Below, in pieces: positions 1 to 8,986 of a stretch of DNA of 64,000 bases. Origin of the DNA: an uncultured Pelagibacteraceae bacterium (GTDB lineage: Bacteria; Pseudomonadota; Alphaproteobacteria; Pelagibacterales; Pelagibacteraceae); assembly GCA_902578775.1 (NCBI GenBank), contig CACHEF010000003.1, positions 124,001 through 188,000 on the forward strand, read 5' to 3'. The notes below the pieces were generated by a model. It ran no database searches. It was not told where the DNA came from and saw only the letters and a list, made by a program, of their open reading frames with translations. Position 1 is the first letter of the stretch; every line of letters starts with the position of its first letter. The position numbers and the translations under genes were made by a program.

Positions 1-483
1 ATTTAAAATAAGTGAATCAAAAATAAATCTTTTTGTATTAAATGCTTCATTAATTTTGTATTTAGTCAATTTAATTTTTTTATCCTCCTTCTCTAACTCA
101 GAAAGTTTTATATTGTAAAATTCATTATTTTTACGAGTGATAATTAAATTTTCCTTGTAAACATCAATGTAAAAAGAATTTCTATTCAACTTTTTATAGT
201 CAATTTTTTTTCTTTCAAAGTTAAGGTTGATATATTGAGTCTCAGGTAAAAATTTAATGTTATAATCATTAAATAAGTTAGAAAATGATCTTCTGCCACT
301 CAAAATCATGACACTAGATTTAACAATGTCAGGTAAATAAAAGAATTTATTTGTGATTACCGAACTAATTTTATTTTGATATTTTGGGGTATTAACAGCT
401 TTGTCGAAAATAAAAATAGTTATTCCAAAGAATAAAACAATAAAAACAATGGTTATTATAAAAATTATTTTTTTTTTTGACAT
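1..483 (-). CDS. Membrane-anchored protein of unknown function (partial, C-terminus outside window)
   Basis: An open frame runs from an ATG at 483 to the left edge, 161 codons without a stop. The protein opens with a lysine cluster (MSKKKI) and one strongly hydrophobic segment at about residues 5-27, as in a signal anchor or uncleaved signal peptide. After it comes a polar, Lys/Asn/Tyr-rich stretch that is probably periplasmic. I recognise no family from this part. The gene diverges from the tmRNA gene, whose promoter starts 7 bp upstream of the ATG. The reading frame is judged real because it is long, uses codons like its neighbours and has a clean N-terminal membrane segment. Function is unassigned. 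Confidence 0.7.
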   Translation of the reverse strand, partial: MSKKKIIFIITIVFIVLFFGITIFIFDKAVNTPKYQNKISSVITNKFFYLPDIVKSSVMILSGRRSFSNLFNDYNIKFLPETQYINLNFERKKIDYKKLNRNSFYIDVYKENLIITRKNNEFYNIKLSELEKEDKKIKLTKYKINEAFNTKRFIFDSLILN

Positions 484-489
484 TATAGC

Positions 490-518
490 TTGTATTAGTG
501 AATGATTGTTTTTATATT
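490..518 (+). promoter_or_regulatory. Sigma-70-type promoter of the tmRNA gene
   Basis: TTGTAT at 490-495 and TATATT at 513-518 are separated by exactly 17 bases, a good match to the housekeeping promoter. The predicted start at about 525 coincides with the first base of a small hairpin (GTTGG 525-529 / CCAAC 534-538) that opens the tmRNA precursor. Confidence 0.6.
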
Positions 519-524
519 ATTTAT

Positions 525-784
525 GTTGGGTTTCCAACTATGACGATAAACGAATTTCGTAATAACCATTGCGGACGTGGGGGCAGTACCCACCACCTCC
601 ACCATTACAACCTATGGGGGTGAACCAGAATCGACGAATGTCTAAAAGCTATTCTTTCGTTCGGAATTGTTCCTCCGTAAAGGGCTAATTTATAATTGCT
701 AACGAAAGTTATGCACTTGCTGCTTAATTAACTTAGTTAATTAAGTAAACGGGGTCTGGGGCACCTGGCAACAGAACGCCCCTA
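525..784 (+). ncRNA. ssrA: Permuted two-piece tmRNA (SsrA), tag ANESYALAA
   Basis: tmRNA rescues stalled ribosomes and tags the incomplete protein for proteolysis. The gene is circularly permuted, as known for alphaproteobacteria. The acceptor piece comes first: T-stem GTGGG 577-581 and CCCAC 589-593, then CACCTCC 594-600 followed by ACCA to 604. A short linker of about 11 bases follows, then the coding piece starting with GGGGGTG at 616-622. GGGGGTG pairs with CACCTCC over seven positions with one G-U pair, rebuilding the acceptor stem. The tag frame GCT...GCT TAA at 698-727 encodes ANESYALAA, with the usual ALAA degron. The coding piece ends in a G/C-rich structured segment at 750-783. The T-loop is GGCAGTA rather than TTCRANN. 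The outer ends are estimates. It is convergent with ppdK, whose stop lies about 5 bp away. Confidence 0.93.
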
Positions 785-788
785 CTTT

Positions 789-3449
789 TTACTTTTTATT
801 TATTTCAGCTTGTGCAGCAGCAAGTCTTGCAATTGGAACTCTGTAAGGAGAACATGATACATAATCTAAACCAACTCTTGAACAGAAATATATGCTTTTA
901 GGGTCACCTCCATGTTCGCCACAAATTCCTAACTTTATTTTTTTATTCTGTTTTTTTCCTTTATTTACCGCAAGTTCAACTAATTCCTCAACTCCTTCAT
1001 CAATTGAAACAAAAGGATCAATAGTAAAAATCTTATTTTCAATATAGTCGTTTAAAAACTTACCGCTATCATCTCTACTTATTCCAAAAGTTGTTTGTGT
1101 TAAATCATTTGTGCCAAAGCTAAAAAATTCAGCATGTTTTGCTATGTCTTTTGCTTTTATGGCTGCTCTTGGGAGTTCAATCATGGTTCCAACCATATAA
1201 TCTATTTTTACTTTGTTTTCTTTTTGAACTGTCTTGGCTATATTTTTTACTAGATCCTTCATTAATTTAATTTCAGCTTCTGTAGAAATTAGTGGTATCA
1301 TTATTTCAGGAAATGCTGATTTAATATTTTTTTTTCTTAATTCAACTAAAGCCTCGAATATTGCCCTACATTGCATCTCGTAAATTTCTGGATGAGAGAT
1401 ACCTAATCTGCATCCCCTATGACCAAGCATAGGATTTTGTTCATGTAACTCTGATATTCTAGATTTAACCTCTGTAAAGTCTGCACCAATTACATTTGCA
1501 ATTTCTGATATTTCTTTATCTGAACTAGGTAAGAACTCATGGAGTGGTGGATCTAATAACCTTATGGTAACAGGCAATCCATTCATTATCTTAAAAATTT
1601 TCACAAAATCGTTTTTTTGATGAGGTAATAATTTTGAAAGTGCTTTTGCTCTATCTTCTTTTGTTTTTGATAATATCATCTCTCTGACTGACAAAATTCT
1701 CTCTTCATCAAAAAACATGTGTTCCGTTCTACAAAGACCAATGCCTTCTGCACCAAAATCTCTTGCTGTTTTTGTGTCAGCAGGTGTTTCTGAATTAGTT
1801 CTAACTTTTAATTTTCTAATATTATCAGCCCAATACATCAGTTTAGAGAAATCTCCTGAAATTTCAGGTTTTAAGGTTGGCACATTTCCTAAAATTACTC
1901 TACCTGTTGAACCATCAATTGTAATTATATCCCCTTCAGAAACTTCTACATCAGTGGTTTTAAAAACTTTTCTTTCATAACTTATATCTATTTCACTTGA
2001 TCCAGACACACAGGGTCTTCCCATTCCTCGAGCAACTACAGCTGCATGACTAGTCATTCCACCTCTTGCAGTTAGAATACCTTTTGCTGCATGCATCCCT
2101 TGAATATCTTCAGGTGAAGTTTCTACTCTAACTAATATAGCATCTTGCATCATATCATTAAGTCTTTCAGCCTCCTCAGATGTAAAAACTACTTTACCGC
2201 TTGCTGCACCAGGTGAAGCTGGCAGACCATTTGCTATAACTTTAATCTCACTTTTTTCATTCAAAGTTGGATGCAGCAAAGTATCTAGTGAGTTTGGATC
2301 TATTCTTAAAATAGCAGTTTTTTTTGTAATTAATTTTTCTTTGACCATATCAACAGCTATCTTCACTGCTGATTTTGAGGTTCTTTTTCCAGATCTTGTT
2401 TGCAAAATCCATAATTTACCATTTTCAACTGTAAACTCTACATCTTGCATATCCCTATAATGAGTCTCTAATTTTCTTAAAATCTTTTCTAAATCTTTAA
2501 AAACTTTTGGCATAGACTCTTCCATTGAAGCATCTTTTACTTTTGCTTCTTTGCGAGCTTTTTTTGTTATATACTGTGGAGTTCTTGTGCCAGCTACCAC
2601 ATCTTCACCTTGAGCATTAATCAAATATTCTCCATAGATACCATTAGACCCATCAGATGGATTTCTCGTGAATACGACGCCAGTAGCACAATTATTACCC
2701 ATATTTCCAAAAACCATAGATTGAACATTCACTGCTGTACCCCACTCAGAAGGTATTTGGTTTATTTTTCTATAAATTTTTGCTCTATTGCTTTCCCAAG
2801 ATAAAAATACTGCTCTTATTGCTCCAAATAATTGTTTATGCACATCTTGAGGAAACTCTTTTTTTGTTTTTTCTTTAACAATTCTTTTAAAATCATTTAT
2901 TAATCCATCCCAATCATTTTCATCAAGTTCAGTATCTAGCAGAACTCCTTTAGTAAGCTTATAATTCTCAATAAGCTCCTCAAAATAGTGGCTTTCTAAC
3001 CCCATTACAACATTGGCGTACATTTGTATAAATCTTCTGTAACTATCTTTTGCAAATCTTCCATTGGAAGTTTTATTGGATAAAGCTATTACTGTTTTGT
3101 CATTAAGACCAAGATTTAATATTGTATCCATCATTCCAGGCATAGAAATTCGTGCTCCTGATCTTACGGATAACAAGAGGGGGTTTTTTAAATCTCCAAA
3201 TTTTTTTTTAGCATCTTTTTCTATATTTTTGAGTTCTGATTTAATTTGGTTAATGATTTTAGAGCTAAGTTTTTTTTCACTTTTATAAAATGATTCACAA
3301 ACCTTCGTAGAAATTATAAATCCTGGTGGCACTGGCATGCCCATTCTTCCCATGTCAGATAAATTAGCTCCTTTTCCACCTAATATATCTTTAGGATTTT
3401 TAATTTTTTTAACTTCTTTTGAGTTAAAATTAAAAATGAGCTTATTCAT
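789..3449 (-). CDS. ppdK: Pyruvate, phosphate dikinase
   Basis: Interconverts pyruvate + ATP + Pi and PEP + AMP + PPi in the cytosol; in heterotrophs it feeds PEP into gluconeogenesis or replaces pyruvate kinase. The 886 residues match the family length. The N-terminal nucleotide-binding domain has GGKGANLSDMG at 24-34. The swivelling phosphohistidine domain has GGMTSHAAVVARG with the catalytic His at about 468. The C-terminal PEP/pyruvate barrel has the acid/base Cys in CGEHGGDP at about 843. It is last in a tight run sppA-glyQ-glyS-ppdK, and its start overlaps the glyS stop by 8 bp. No U-tailed terminator is visible before the convergent tmRNA. Together with the tkt-gap-pgk-fba block in this window it suggests a PEP-to-sugar route. 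Confidence 0.97.
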   Translation of the reverse strand: MNKLIFNFNSKEVKKIKNPKDILGGKGANLSDMGRMGMPVPPGFIISTKVCESFYKSEKKLSSKIINQIKSELKNIEKDAKKKFGDLKNPLLLSVRSGARISMPGMMDTILNLGLNDKTVIALSNKTSNGRFAKDSYRRFIQMYANVVMGLESHYFEELIENYKLTKGVLLDTELDENDWDGLINDFKRIVKEKTKKEFPQDVHKQLFGAIRAVFLSWESNRAKIYRKINQIPSEWGTAVNVQSMVFGNMGNNCATGVVFTRNPSDGSNGIYGEYLINAQGEDVVAGTRTPQYITKKARKEAKVKDASMEESMPKVFKDLEKILRKLETHYRDMQDVEFTVENGKLWILQTRSGKRTSKSAVKIAVDMVKEKLITKKTAILRIDPNSLDTLLHPTLNEKSEIKVIANGLPASPGAASGKVVFTSEEAERLNDMMQDAILVRVETSPEDIQGMHAAKGILTARGGMTSHAAVVARGMGRPCVSGSSEIDISYERKVFKTTDVEVSEGDIITIDGSTGRVILGNVPTLKPEISGDFSKLMYWADNIRKLKVRTNSETPADTKTARDFGAEGIGLCRTEHMFFDEERILSVREMILSKTKEDRAKALSKLLPHQKNDFVKIFKIMNGLPVTIRLLDPPLHEFLPSSDKEISEIANVIGADFTEVKSRISELHEQNPMLGHRGCRLGISHPEIYEMQCRAIFEALVELRKKNIKSAFPEIMIPLISTEAEIKLMKDLVKNIAKTVQKENKVKIDYMVGTMIELPRAAIKAKDIAKHAEFFSFGTNDLTQTTFGISRDDSGKFLNDYIENKIFTIDPFVSIDEGVEELVELAVNKGKKQNKKIKLGICGEHGGDPKSIYFCSRVGLDYVSCSPYRVPIARLAAAQAEINKK

Positions 3450-5514
3450 TAATGTCTTTAATCAATTGAAAATCTATAAAATTTTCATAGGTTTTACAGA
3501 ATAAATTTAACAGTTCCAATCTATTTTTTTTGACAAGATCACTTTCATCATTAACTTTTACATTGTCAAAGAAATCAAATACCTCATTTTTTGCACTAGC
3601 AAGATAAACGAGTGTTTCATCAAAATTTTGTTTATTTGTCATTCCAGAAAAGTACTGTTTCAATTCATTTATTTTTTTAAAGAGAGCTTTTTCAAATTCA
3701 TTTTTAAAAATACCAGGATCAGTTGCATTTGAAAGTTCTTCATTTTTGTTTTTTATTTCTGAGTTCAAAATGTTGGATGCTCTTTTATATGATGAAATAA
3801 TATTTTCACCAGTTGATTTATTAATAACTTTATTCAAACTTTTTGCTTTTTCATAAACTGTGGAAATCTTGTTTAAATCTAAAATTTTTGTAGCTGACTC
3901 TACAATATCATGTCTAATATTTTTTTCTTTGAGATAATATTTAAATCTGTCTTTTAAAAAATTAGAAATATCTGATGTCAGTTCATTATTTGAAAATTTA
4001 AAATCCTGATCTAAATAAATGTTTTGTGAATATAAAAATAAATCATATATCTTAATATTTTTTTTATTTTCAATTAATATTCTGATAATTCCAAGACCAA
4101 GTCTTCTTAGAGCATATGGATCTTTTGAGCTTGAAGGTTTTTCATTCAATCCATAAAAACCAATTAAAGTATCAATTTTATCTGCAAGTGAAAGTGTAAT
4201 GCTAAATGGTTTTTTTGGAACAACAGACTCTAGGCCAATTGGTAAATATTGTTCTTTAAGAGCTTCCACAATCTCTTTATCAAAGCCCTGAACATGAGAG
4301 AGGTGTCCTCCCATAATCCCTTGAAGTTCTGGAAATTCGCCAACTATTTCTGAAATCAAATCTGTTTTACATATAGTTGCCGAAAGTTCGACCTTTTCTT
4401 TACTAATCAATAATTCATCTGAGATAGAAGCGCCTAATTTTCTTATTCTTTGAACTTTGTCGAAATAAGTGCCTAAGCCTTTAAAAAAATTCATCTTTTT
4501 TAATTCTGAAACCTTTTTTACTAAATTTTGAGATTTATCTTTATTCCAAAAAAACTCTGCATCATTCAATCTAGCATCCACAACTCTCTCATTTCCTATT
4601 TTGATCAATCCTTTATTATCTTTTTTATTAGTGATAACTATAAACTCGTTTGTTATTTCACCTTTTTTTGTAAACAGTGGAAAATATTTTTGATGAGATT
4701 GCATAGTTAGTATTAATATCTCTTTAGGAATTGATAAAAATTTTTTATCAAATGAACATTCTAAAATATATGGTTGATCAACAAGATTAGTAACTTCATC
4801 TAATAAATTCTCGTTATAATCTATTTTAAAATTCTTTTTTTTTAGAACTTTTTCAATATTTTTTGTAATAAATTCTTTCCTCTTCTCATGGTCTATAATG
4901 GTGCCGATTTTACGAAAATAATCGTAATAACTGTTAAAATCTGTAAAAATTTTTTTTTTTTCCTCAAAATCTTTATCAATGTAAGTTAAATTTGAAGATT
5001 TGAGATGATGTAACTTAAAATTTAATACCTTTTTATCAAATACACACAATATCGATTTGAGTGGTCTGCCCCAATTAAGATCAAAATTTCCCCATTTCAT
5101 TGATTTTTTCCATTTAAATTCATTGATTATTTTAGGAAGGTTTTCACTTAATAAATCATAAGTTTTTAATTTTTTTTTCTTAGTTTTAAAGTAATAGAAC
5201 TCACCTTTATCATTTTTTTTTTTATATATATTATTTACATTTATATTTTTTGACTTTAAAAAACCTTCTAAAGCTTGTGGTTCGGCAGATATACTTGGTC
5301 CTTTTATTTCTTCTGATTTAATTTCAACTTCTTTATCAAGACCTTGAAAAACTACCACTAATCTATTTGGGGTAGATAGAGAAAAATTTTTTTTCGATTT
5401 AATTGATTTGCTCTCTAAAATTTTTTTTATTCCTTCTAGTATTCCTTTTCTCAAATTTTTTTGAAGAGAAACAGGAATTTCTTCACTAAATAATTCTAAA
5501 AAAAACTCTGACAT
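3442..5514 (-). CDS. glyS: Glycyl-tRNA synthetase beta subunit
   Basis: Beta chain of the bacterial alpha2beta2 glycyl-tRNA synthetase, which recognises tRNA-Gly and supports charging by the alpha chain. The 690-residue protein has the family opening (FFLELFSEEIP) and the conserved GIMGGHLS and ADKIDTLIGFYGLNEKPSSSKDP-type region around residues 405-470, where the family places its HD-like core. The C-terminal anticodon-binding region is Lys-rich. Length is close to the usual 690-700. It lies 6 bp downstream of glyQ and overlaps ppdK by 8 bp, so alpha and beta should be co-translated from one message. Confidence 0.97.
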   Translation of the reverse strand: MSEFFLELFSEEIPVSLQKNLRKGILEGIKKILESKSIKSKKNFSLSTPNRLVVVFQGLDKEVEIKSEEIKGPSISAEPQALEGFLKSKNINVNNIYKKKNDKGEFYYFKTKKKKLKTYDLLSENLPKIINEFKWKKSMKWGNFDLNWGRPLKSILCVFDKKVLNFKLHHLKSSNLTYIDKDFEEKKKIFTDFNSYYDYFRKIGTIIDHEKRKEFITKNIEKVLKKKNFKIDYNENLLDEVTNLVDQPYILECSFDKKFLSIPKEILILTMQSHQKYFPLFTKKGEITNEFIVITNKKDNKGLIKIGNERVVDARLNDAEFFWNKDKSQNLVKKVSELKKMNFFKGLGTYFDKVQRIRKLGASISDELLISKEKVELSATICKTDLISEIVGEFPELQGIMGGHLSHVQGFDKEIVEALKEQYLPIGLESVVPKKPFSITLSLADKIDTLIGFYGLNEKPSSSKDPYALRRLGLGIIRILIENKKNIKIYDLFLYSQNIYLDQDFKFSNNELTSDISNFLKDRFKYYLKEKNIRHDIVESATKILDLNKISTVYEKAKSLNKVINKSTGENIISSYKRASNILNSEIKNKNEELSNATDPGIFKNEFEKALFKKINELKQYFSGMTNKQNFDETLVYLASAKNEVFDFFDNVKVNDESDLVKKNRLELLNLFCKTYENFIDFQLIKDINE

Positions 5515-5520
5515 ATAAAT

Positions 5521-6405
5521 TTAACCTTTTTGAGTTTCTATCCAAACTTCAGCAACTAATTTTACAACATTTCTAATTCTACCAATATATTCAGCTCTTT
5601 CTGCAACACTTATTGCGCCCCTTGCATCTAAAATGTTAAACACATGACTTGCTTTTAAACATTGATCATATGCAGGTAATGAAACTTTACTTTTTACTAA
5701 ATCCATTGCTTCAGATTCGTGCAAATTAAAAATTTTAAATAAATTATCCGTATTTGCATATTCAAAATTGTATTTAGAAAATTCTTTTTCTGATTGATGG
5801 AATACCTCATGATATTTTATTCCATCATTATTCCAATCTAATTCATAAACATTTTTTTTTTGTTGAGTAAACATACAAATTCTTTCTAATCCATAAGTTA
5901 TTTCAACAGATATGGGTTTACATTCAAAACCTGCCATTTGTTGAAAATATGTAAATTGAGTTATTTCCATTCCATCACACCATACCTCCCAGCCTAAACC
6001 AGCTGCTCCTAAAGTTGGGCTTTCCCAGTCATCTTCAACAAATCTAATATCGTGGTTCGAATGATCTATTCCTATTACTGATAAACTATTTAAATAAAGT
6101 TTTTTTATATTTTCTTCCGAAGGTTTGATTATAACTTGAAATTGGTAATAATGTTGAAGTCTATTTGGATTATCTCCATATCGACCATCTGTAGGTCTTC
6201 TTGATGGTTGCACATACGCTGCTTTCCAAGACTTTGGTCCTAGTGATCTTAAAGTTGTAGCAGGATGGAATGTGCCTGCACCAACCTCTAAGTCATATGG
6301 TTGTAAAATTATGCAACCTTGTTTGCTCCAAAATTTCTGAAGGTTAAATATTATTTCTTGAAATGTTTGAACTTTTTGTTGTTTTTTTTTTATTTTAGAG
6401 ACCAT
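5521..6405 (-). CDS. glyQ: Glycyl-tRNA synthetase alpha subunit
   Basis: Catalytic class II chain of glycyl-tRNA synthetase, forming glycyl-adenylate and charging tRNA-Gly with GlyS. The family signature is nearly intact: [31 protein letters not shown], and the region with [17 protein letters not shown]. The frame stays open to an ATG at 6429, 35 bp inside the upstream peptidase gene. I prefer the ATG at 6405 because known GlyQ proteins begin only some 10-15 residues before the TFQEIIF motif and because it shortens the overlap to 11 bp. Neither start has a clear Shine-Dalgarno sequence. Product from 6405 is 294 residues, the normal length. Confidence 0.95.
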   Translation of the reverse strand: MVSKIKKKQQKVQTFQEIIFNLQKFWSKQGCIILQPYDLEVGAGTFHPATTLRSLGPKSWKAAYVQPSRRPTDGRYGDNPNRLQHYYQFQVIIKPSEENIKKLYLNSLSVIGIDHSNHDIRFVEDDWESPTLGAAGLGWEVWCDGMEITQFTYFQQMAGFECKPISVEITYGLERICMFTQQKKNVYELDWNNDGIKYHEVFHQSEKEFSKYNFEYANTDNLFKIFNLHESEAMDLVKSKVSLPAYDQCLKASHVFNILDARGAISVAERAEYIGRIRNVVKLVAEVWIETQKG

Positions 6406-7201
6406 ATCTTTGCCAAATAGATCTTTCATCTAAAATATTAGCTAGTTGATCTAATTGATCATTAGATGAAGATAGTTTTTGACTTAACCATCCTTTTGAT
6501 TTTTCAAATTTTTTAATAATAACATTATCTCCAAATTTCTCTTTTAATATCTCATGTGCATTACCTACACCATCAACTAATCCTAAATTTTTTGCTCTAT
6601 TACCTGACCAGAATTCTCCAGAAAAAAGTTCTACTTCTTTTTTATTTAATTTTGTGCCTCTACTTTTTTCAACAACATCTATGAAGTCCTTGTGTAAATC
6701 TAATTGAATTTTTTTCAATCTTTCAATATCTTCATTTTTTTCTTCTAAAAAAGGATCAAGAGTACTTTTATTTTTACCAGCTGTATGAACCCTTCTCTCC
6801 ACACCTATTTTTTTTATTAGCTCAGTAAAACCAAAAGCAGAGTATATTACTCCTATAGAGCCAATAATTGAGCTTGAATTTGCATAAATTTCATCCCCTG
6901 CGCAAGAAATCAAATAGCCACCAGATGCGGCGACGTCTTCAGCAAATACAATAACTTTTTTTTTATATTTTTTTGCCTGTTGTCTAATAAAACTATAAAT
7001 TAAATGAGATTGAACTGGTGATCCTCCTGGAGAATTAATTGATATGGCTACGCAAGAAGCTTTTTTAAGAGCAAAAGCTTTTTTTATAAGCATCTCTTGA
7101 CCAGCAAAATCAATGCCCTGCTTGAACTTTCCAGCATTTCCAATAACCCCACTTAATTTTAAATGTGATACAATTTTTTTCTTTTTAAATAATGAGAACA
7201 T
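6395..7201 (-). CDS. sppA: S49 family peptidase (SppA-like)
   Basis: Serine protease of the Clp-fold S49 family, related to signal peptide peptidase SppA, which cleaves remnant signal peptides. The 268 residues correspond to the short, single-domain form. [12 protein letters not shown] at about 54-66 forms the oxyanion region. [17 protein letters not shown] at about 89-105 carries the nucleophilic Ser (about 93). The AGKNKS motif near 141-146 supplies the Lys of the Ser/Lys dyad. No convincing N-terminal membrane helix is visible, unlike E. coli SppA, so membrane attachment is uncertain. It is first in the glyQ-glyS-ppdK run and divergent from the polyprenyl synthase gene across 114 bp. Confidence 0.88.
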   Translation of the reverse strand: MFSLFKKKKIVSHLKLSGVIGNAGKFKQGIDFAGQEMLIKKAFALKKASCVAISINSPGGSPVQSHLIYSFIRQQAKKYKKKVIVFAEDVAASGGYLISCAGDEIYANSSSIIGSIGVIYSAFGFTELIKKIGVERRVHTAGKNKSTLDPFLEEKNEDIERLKKIQLDLHKDFIDVVEKSRGTKLNKKEVELFSGEFWSGNRAKNLGLVDGVGNAHEILKEKFGDNVIIKKFEKSKGWLSQKLSSSNDQLDQLANILDERSIWQRYGL

Positions 7202-7315
7202 ACTTAAGTATTATAGAATATTTAATTGAATATAAAGACTACTTATAATTGAAGAAACCGGTGCGTCAATTGATAAGTGATATATATAATTAATTTATAA
7301 TAGTTTAAAATTATT

Positions 7316-8329
7316 ATGGGAACTGTAGTACAGCTTAAAAATCAAATAAATGACTCATATTTTCAATTGAGAGATTCAGTTGAAGAAAAACTAATTTTGA
7401 CTGAAGAAAAAATAAAGTCAAAATTATCTAGTGATGTTCAGCTAGTTCAAAAAATGACAGATTACCATATTGAAACAGGAGGAAAAAGGCTCAGAGCATT
7501 GCTAACACTTGGTAGTGCAAAATTGTGTGGATATTCAAAAGGCTCCAGGGACATAAATTTAGCTGCATGTGTAGAGTTAATTCATAGTGCAACATTAATG
7601 CATGATGATGTTATTGATGAAGGTGTAGTTAGGAGAGGAAAAGAAACATTAAATAAAGTTTGGAATAATCATTCTTCAGTTTTAATTGGAGACTACCTTT
7701 TAAGTAGATGTTTTGAAATGATGGTAGAAGATGGAAATTTAGAAGTTTTAAGATTATTATCTTCGACATCTTCAAAAATTGCCCAAGGGGAAGTTTTGCA
7801 ACTTCAACATAAGGGAGAAGTTGATATGCTAGAGGAAACATATTTAAAGATAATTTCGGCAAAAACAGCAGAGTTGTTTGCGGCAGCAACAAAAGTTGGA
7901 GCAATTTTATCAGAAGCAGAAAATAAAGTAAAAGATGCATTAGAATTTTATGGAAGAAATTTAGGATTAACTTTTCAAATAGCAGATGACACTCTTGATT
8001 ATAATGCTGAGCTCAAATTATTTGGTAAAAAAGTTGGGCAAGATTTTTTTGAAGGAAAAATTACATTACCTATTATTTTACTTTTTCAAAAACTTGAAAA
8101 AAACGAAAGAAAAATTTTAATTGAGATTTTTGACAAAAAAGTAAGGTCAGAAGAAGATTTTAGTGAAATTATTTCTCTTATTAATAAATACAAGATTATT
8201 CAAGAGTGCTATCAAAAAGCTCAACATTATATAAAATTAGCTTCAAATTCTTTAAGCATATTCAAAGACTCAAAAGAAAAAAATATTCTTAAAAATTTAA
8301 CGTCATTTAGTTTATCAAGAAATTTTTAA
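7316..8329 (+). CDS. ispB: Long-chain polyprenyl diphosphate synthase (octaprenyl/decaprenyl type)
   Basis: Trans-prenyltransferase that extends FPP with IPP to make the ubiquinone side chain. The first Asp-rich motif (HDDVIDEG, about residue 100) and the second (QIADDTLDY, about 220) bind Mg-diphosphate. GGKRLRALL near 55 is the family's upstream basic motif. Small residues rather than aromatics sit just before the first motif (IHSATLMHDD), consistent with a long-chain product; the exact length cannot be read from sequence. Length 337 is typical. The start overlaps no other gene and the stop overlaps the pdxH stop by 4 bp tail to tail. A second, short-chain synthase (ispA) lies at 12 kb. Confidence 0.92.
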   Translation: MGTVVQLKNQINDSYFQLRDSVEEKLILTEEKIKSKLSSDVQLVQKMTDYHIETGGKRLRALLTLGSAKLCGYSKGSRDINLAACVELIHSATLMHDDVIDEGVVRRGKETLNKVWNNHSSVLIGDYLLSRCFEMMVEDGNLEVLRLLSSTSSKIAQGEVLQLQHKGEVDMLEETYLKIISAKTAELFAAATKVGAILSEAENKVKDALEFYGRNLGLTFQIADDTLDYNAELKLFGKKVGQDFFEGKITLPIILLFQKLEKNERKILIEIFDKKVRSEEDFSEIISLINKYKIIQECYQKAQHYIKLASNSLSIFKDSKEKNILKNLTSFSLSRNF

Positions 8330-8953
8330 GGACTTAATAAAGATTTTATCCAATTACCAGATTCATCTTTAATATATTTTAGTCTCTCATGAATTCTGTT
8401 TTCACCATCTAACCAAAATTCAATACTGCTAGGAGATAAATTCCATCCAGACCAATGACTTGGTCTAGGAACATTTTTTTTCATCACTATACTTTTTTTT
8501 ATAATCCTTTATCTGTTTTAATAGTTGATCTCTGGTTTTTAACTCTTGGCTCTGATGAGAGGCCCATGCGCCTATTCTACTTTCATATCCCCTTGAAGAG
8601 TAATATTTGTCTGCTGTTTGATCTGATACTAATGAAACTTTTCCAGTTATTCTAATTTGTCTTAATAAACTTTTCCAATGGAAACACATGGCTGCATTTA
8701 GATTTTCTTTAAGTTCATTTCCTTTTTGACTATTTAAATTTGTGTAAAATACGAATCCATCTTCACTGAAATCTTTAAGTAAAACCATTCTAACCGAGGG
8801 AATATTATTTCTATCAGATGTTGCCAATGAAAGAGCATTTGGGTCATTTGGCTCTGTTTTCTTTGCTTCTTCCATCCATTCATTGAACAATTGAATTGGA
8901 TTATCTAAATCTAAAAAACATTTATTTAAGCCAAGAGAGTTTTTTTCATTCAT
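8326..8953 (-). pseudogene. pdxH: Pyridoxamine 5'-phosphate oxidase, frame broken at an A8 run
   Basis: PdxH oxidises PNP/PMP to pyridoxal 5'-phosphate using FMN. The intact frame 8465-8953 encodes 162 residues with the family's N-terminal half (DPNALSLATSD..., VRMVLLKDF, FYTNLNSQKG, FHWKSLLRQIRITG). It then ends abruptly after KKYSDEKKCS. The next frame continues to 8326 with the conserved C-terminus (NVPRPSHWSGW, SSIEFWLDG, RIHERLKY), including the Arg/His residues that bind substrate. Removing one A from the eight-A run at 8474-8481 (minus strand) joins the halves into about 208 residues, the normal length. It could be a sequencing or assembly error, a real mutation, or a gene rescued by slippage on the A run. 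Both halves are well conserved, so decay is not advanced. Confidence 0.9.
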
Positions 8954-8986
8954 AATTTTAACAAAATAATCTATATAATATAAATA

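Noticed and set aside
7629..7940. A 103-codon Leu-rich minus-strand frame opposite the polyprenyl synthase gene
   Set aside because: Low-complexity Leu-rich product fully antisense to ispB; an artefact of A+T-rich coding DNA.
8465..8490. Programmed ribosomal frameshifting in pdxH
   Set aside because: Restoring the frame needs a +1 shift or loss of one A. There is no slippery heptamer with a downstream structure of the known -1 type. Slippage or sequencing error explains it more simply.
8455..8655. A 66-codon plus-strand frame over pdxH
   Set aside because: It is antisense to conserved pdxH sequence; the real signal there is the pdxH frameshift.
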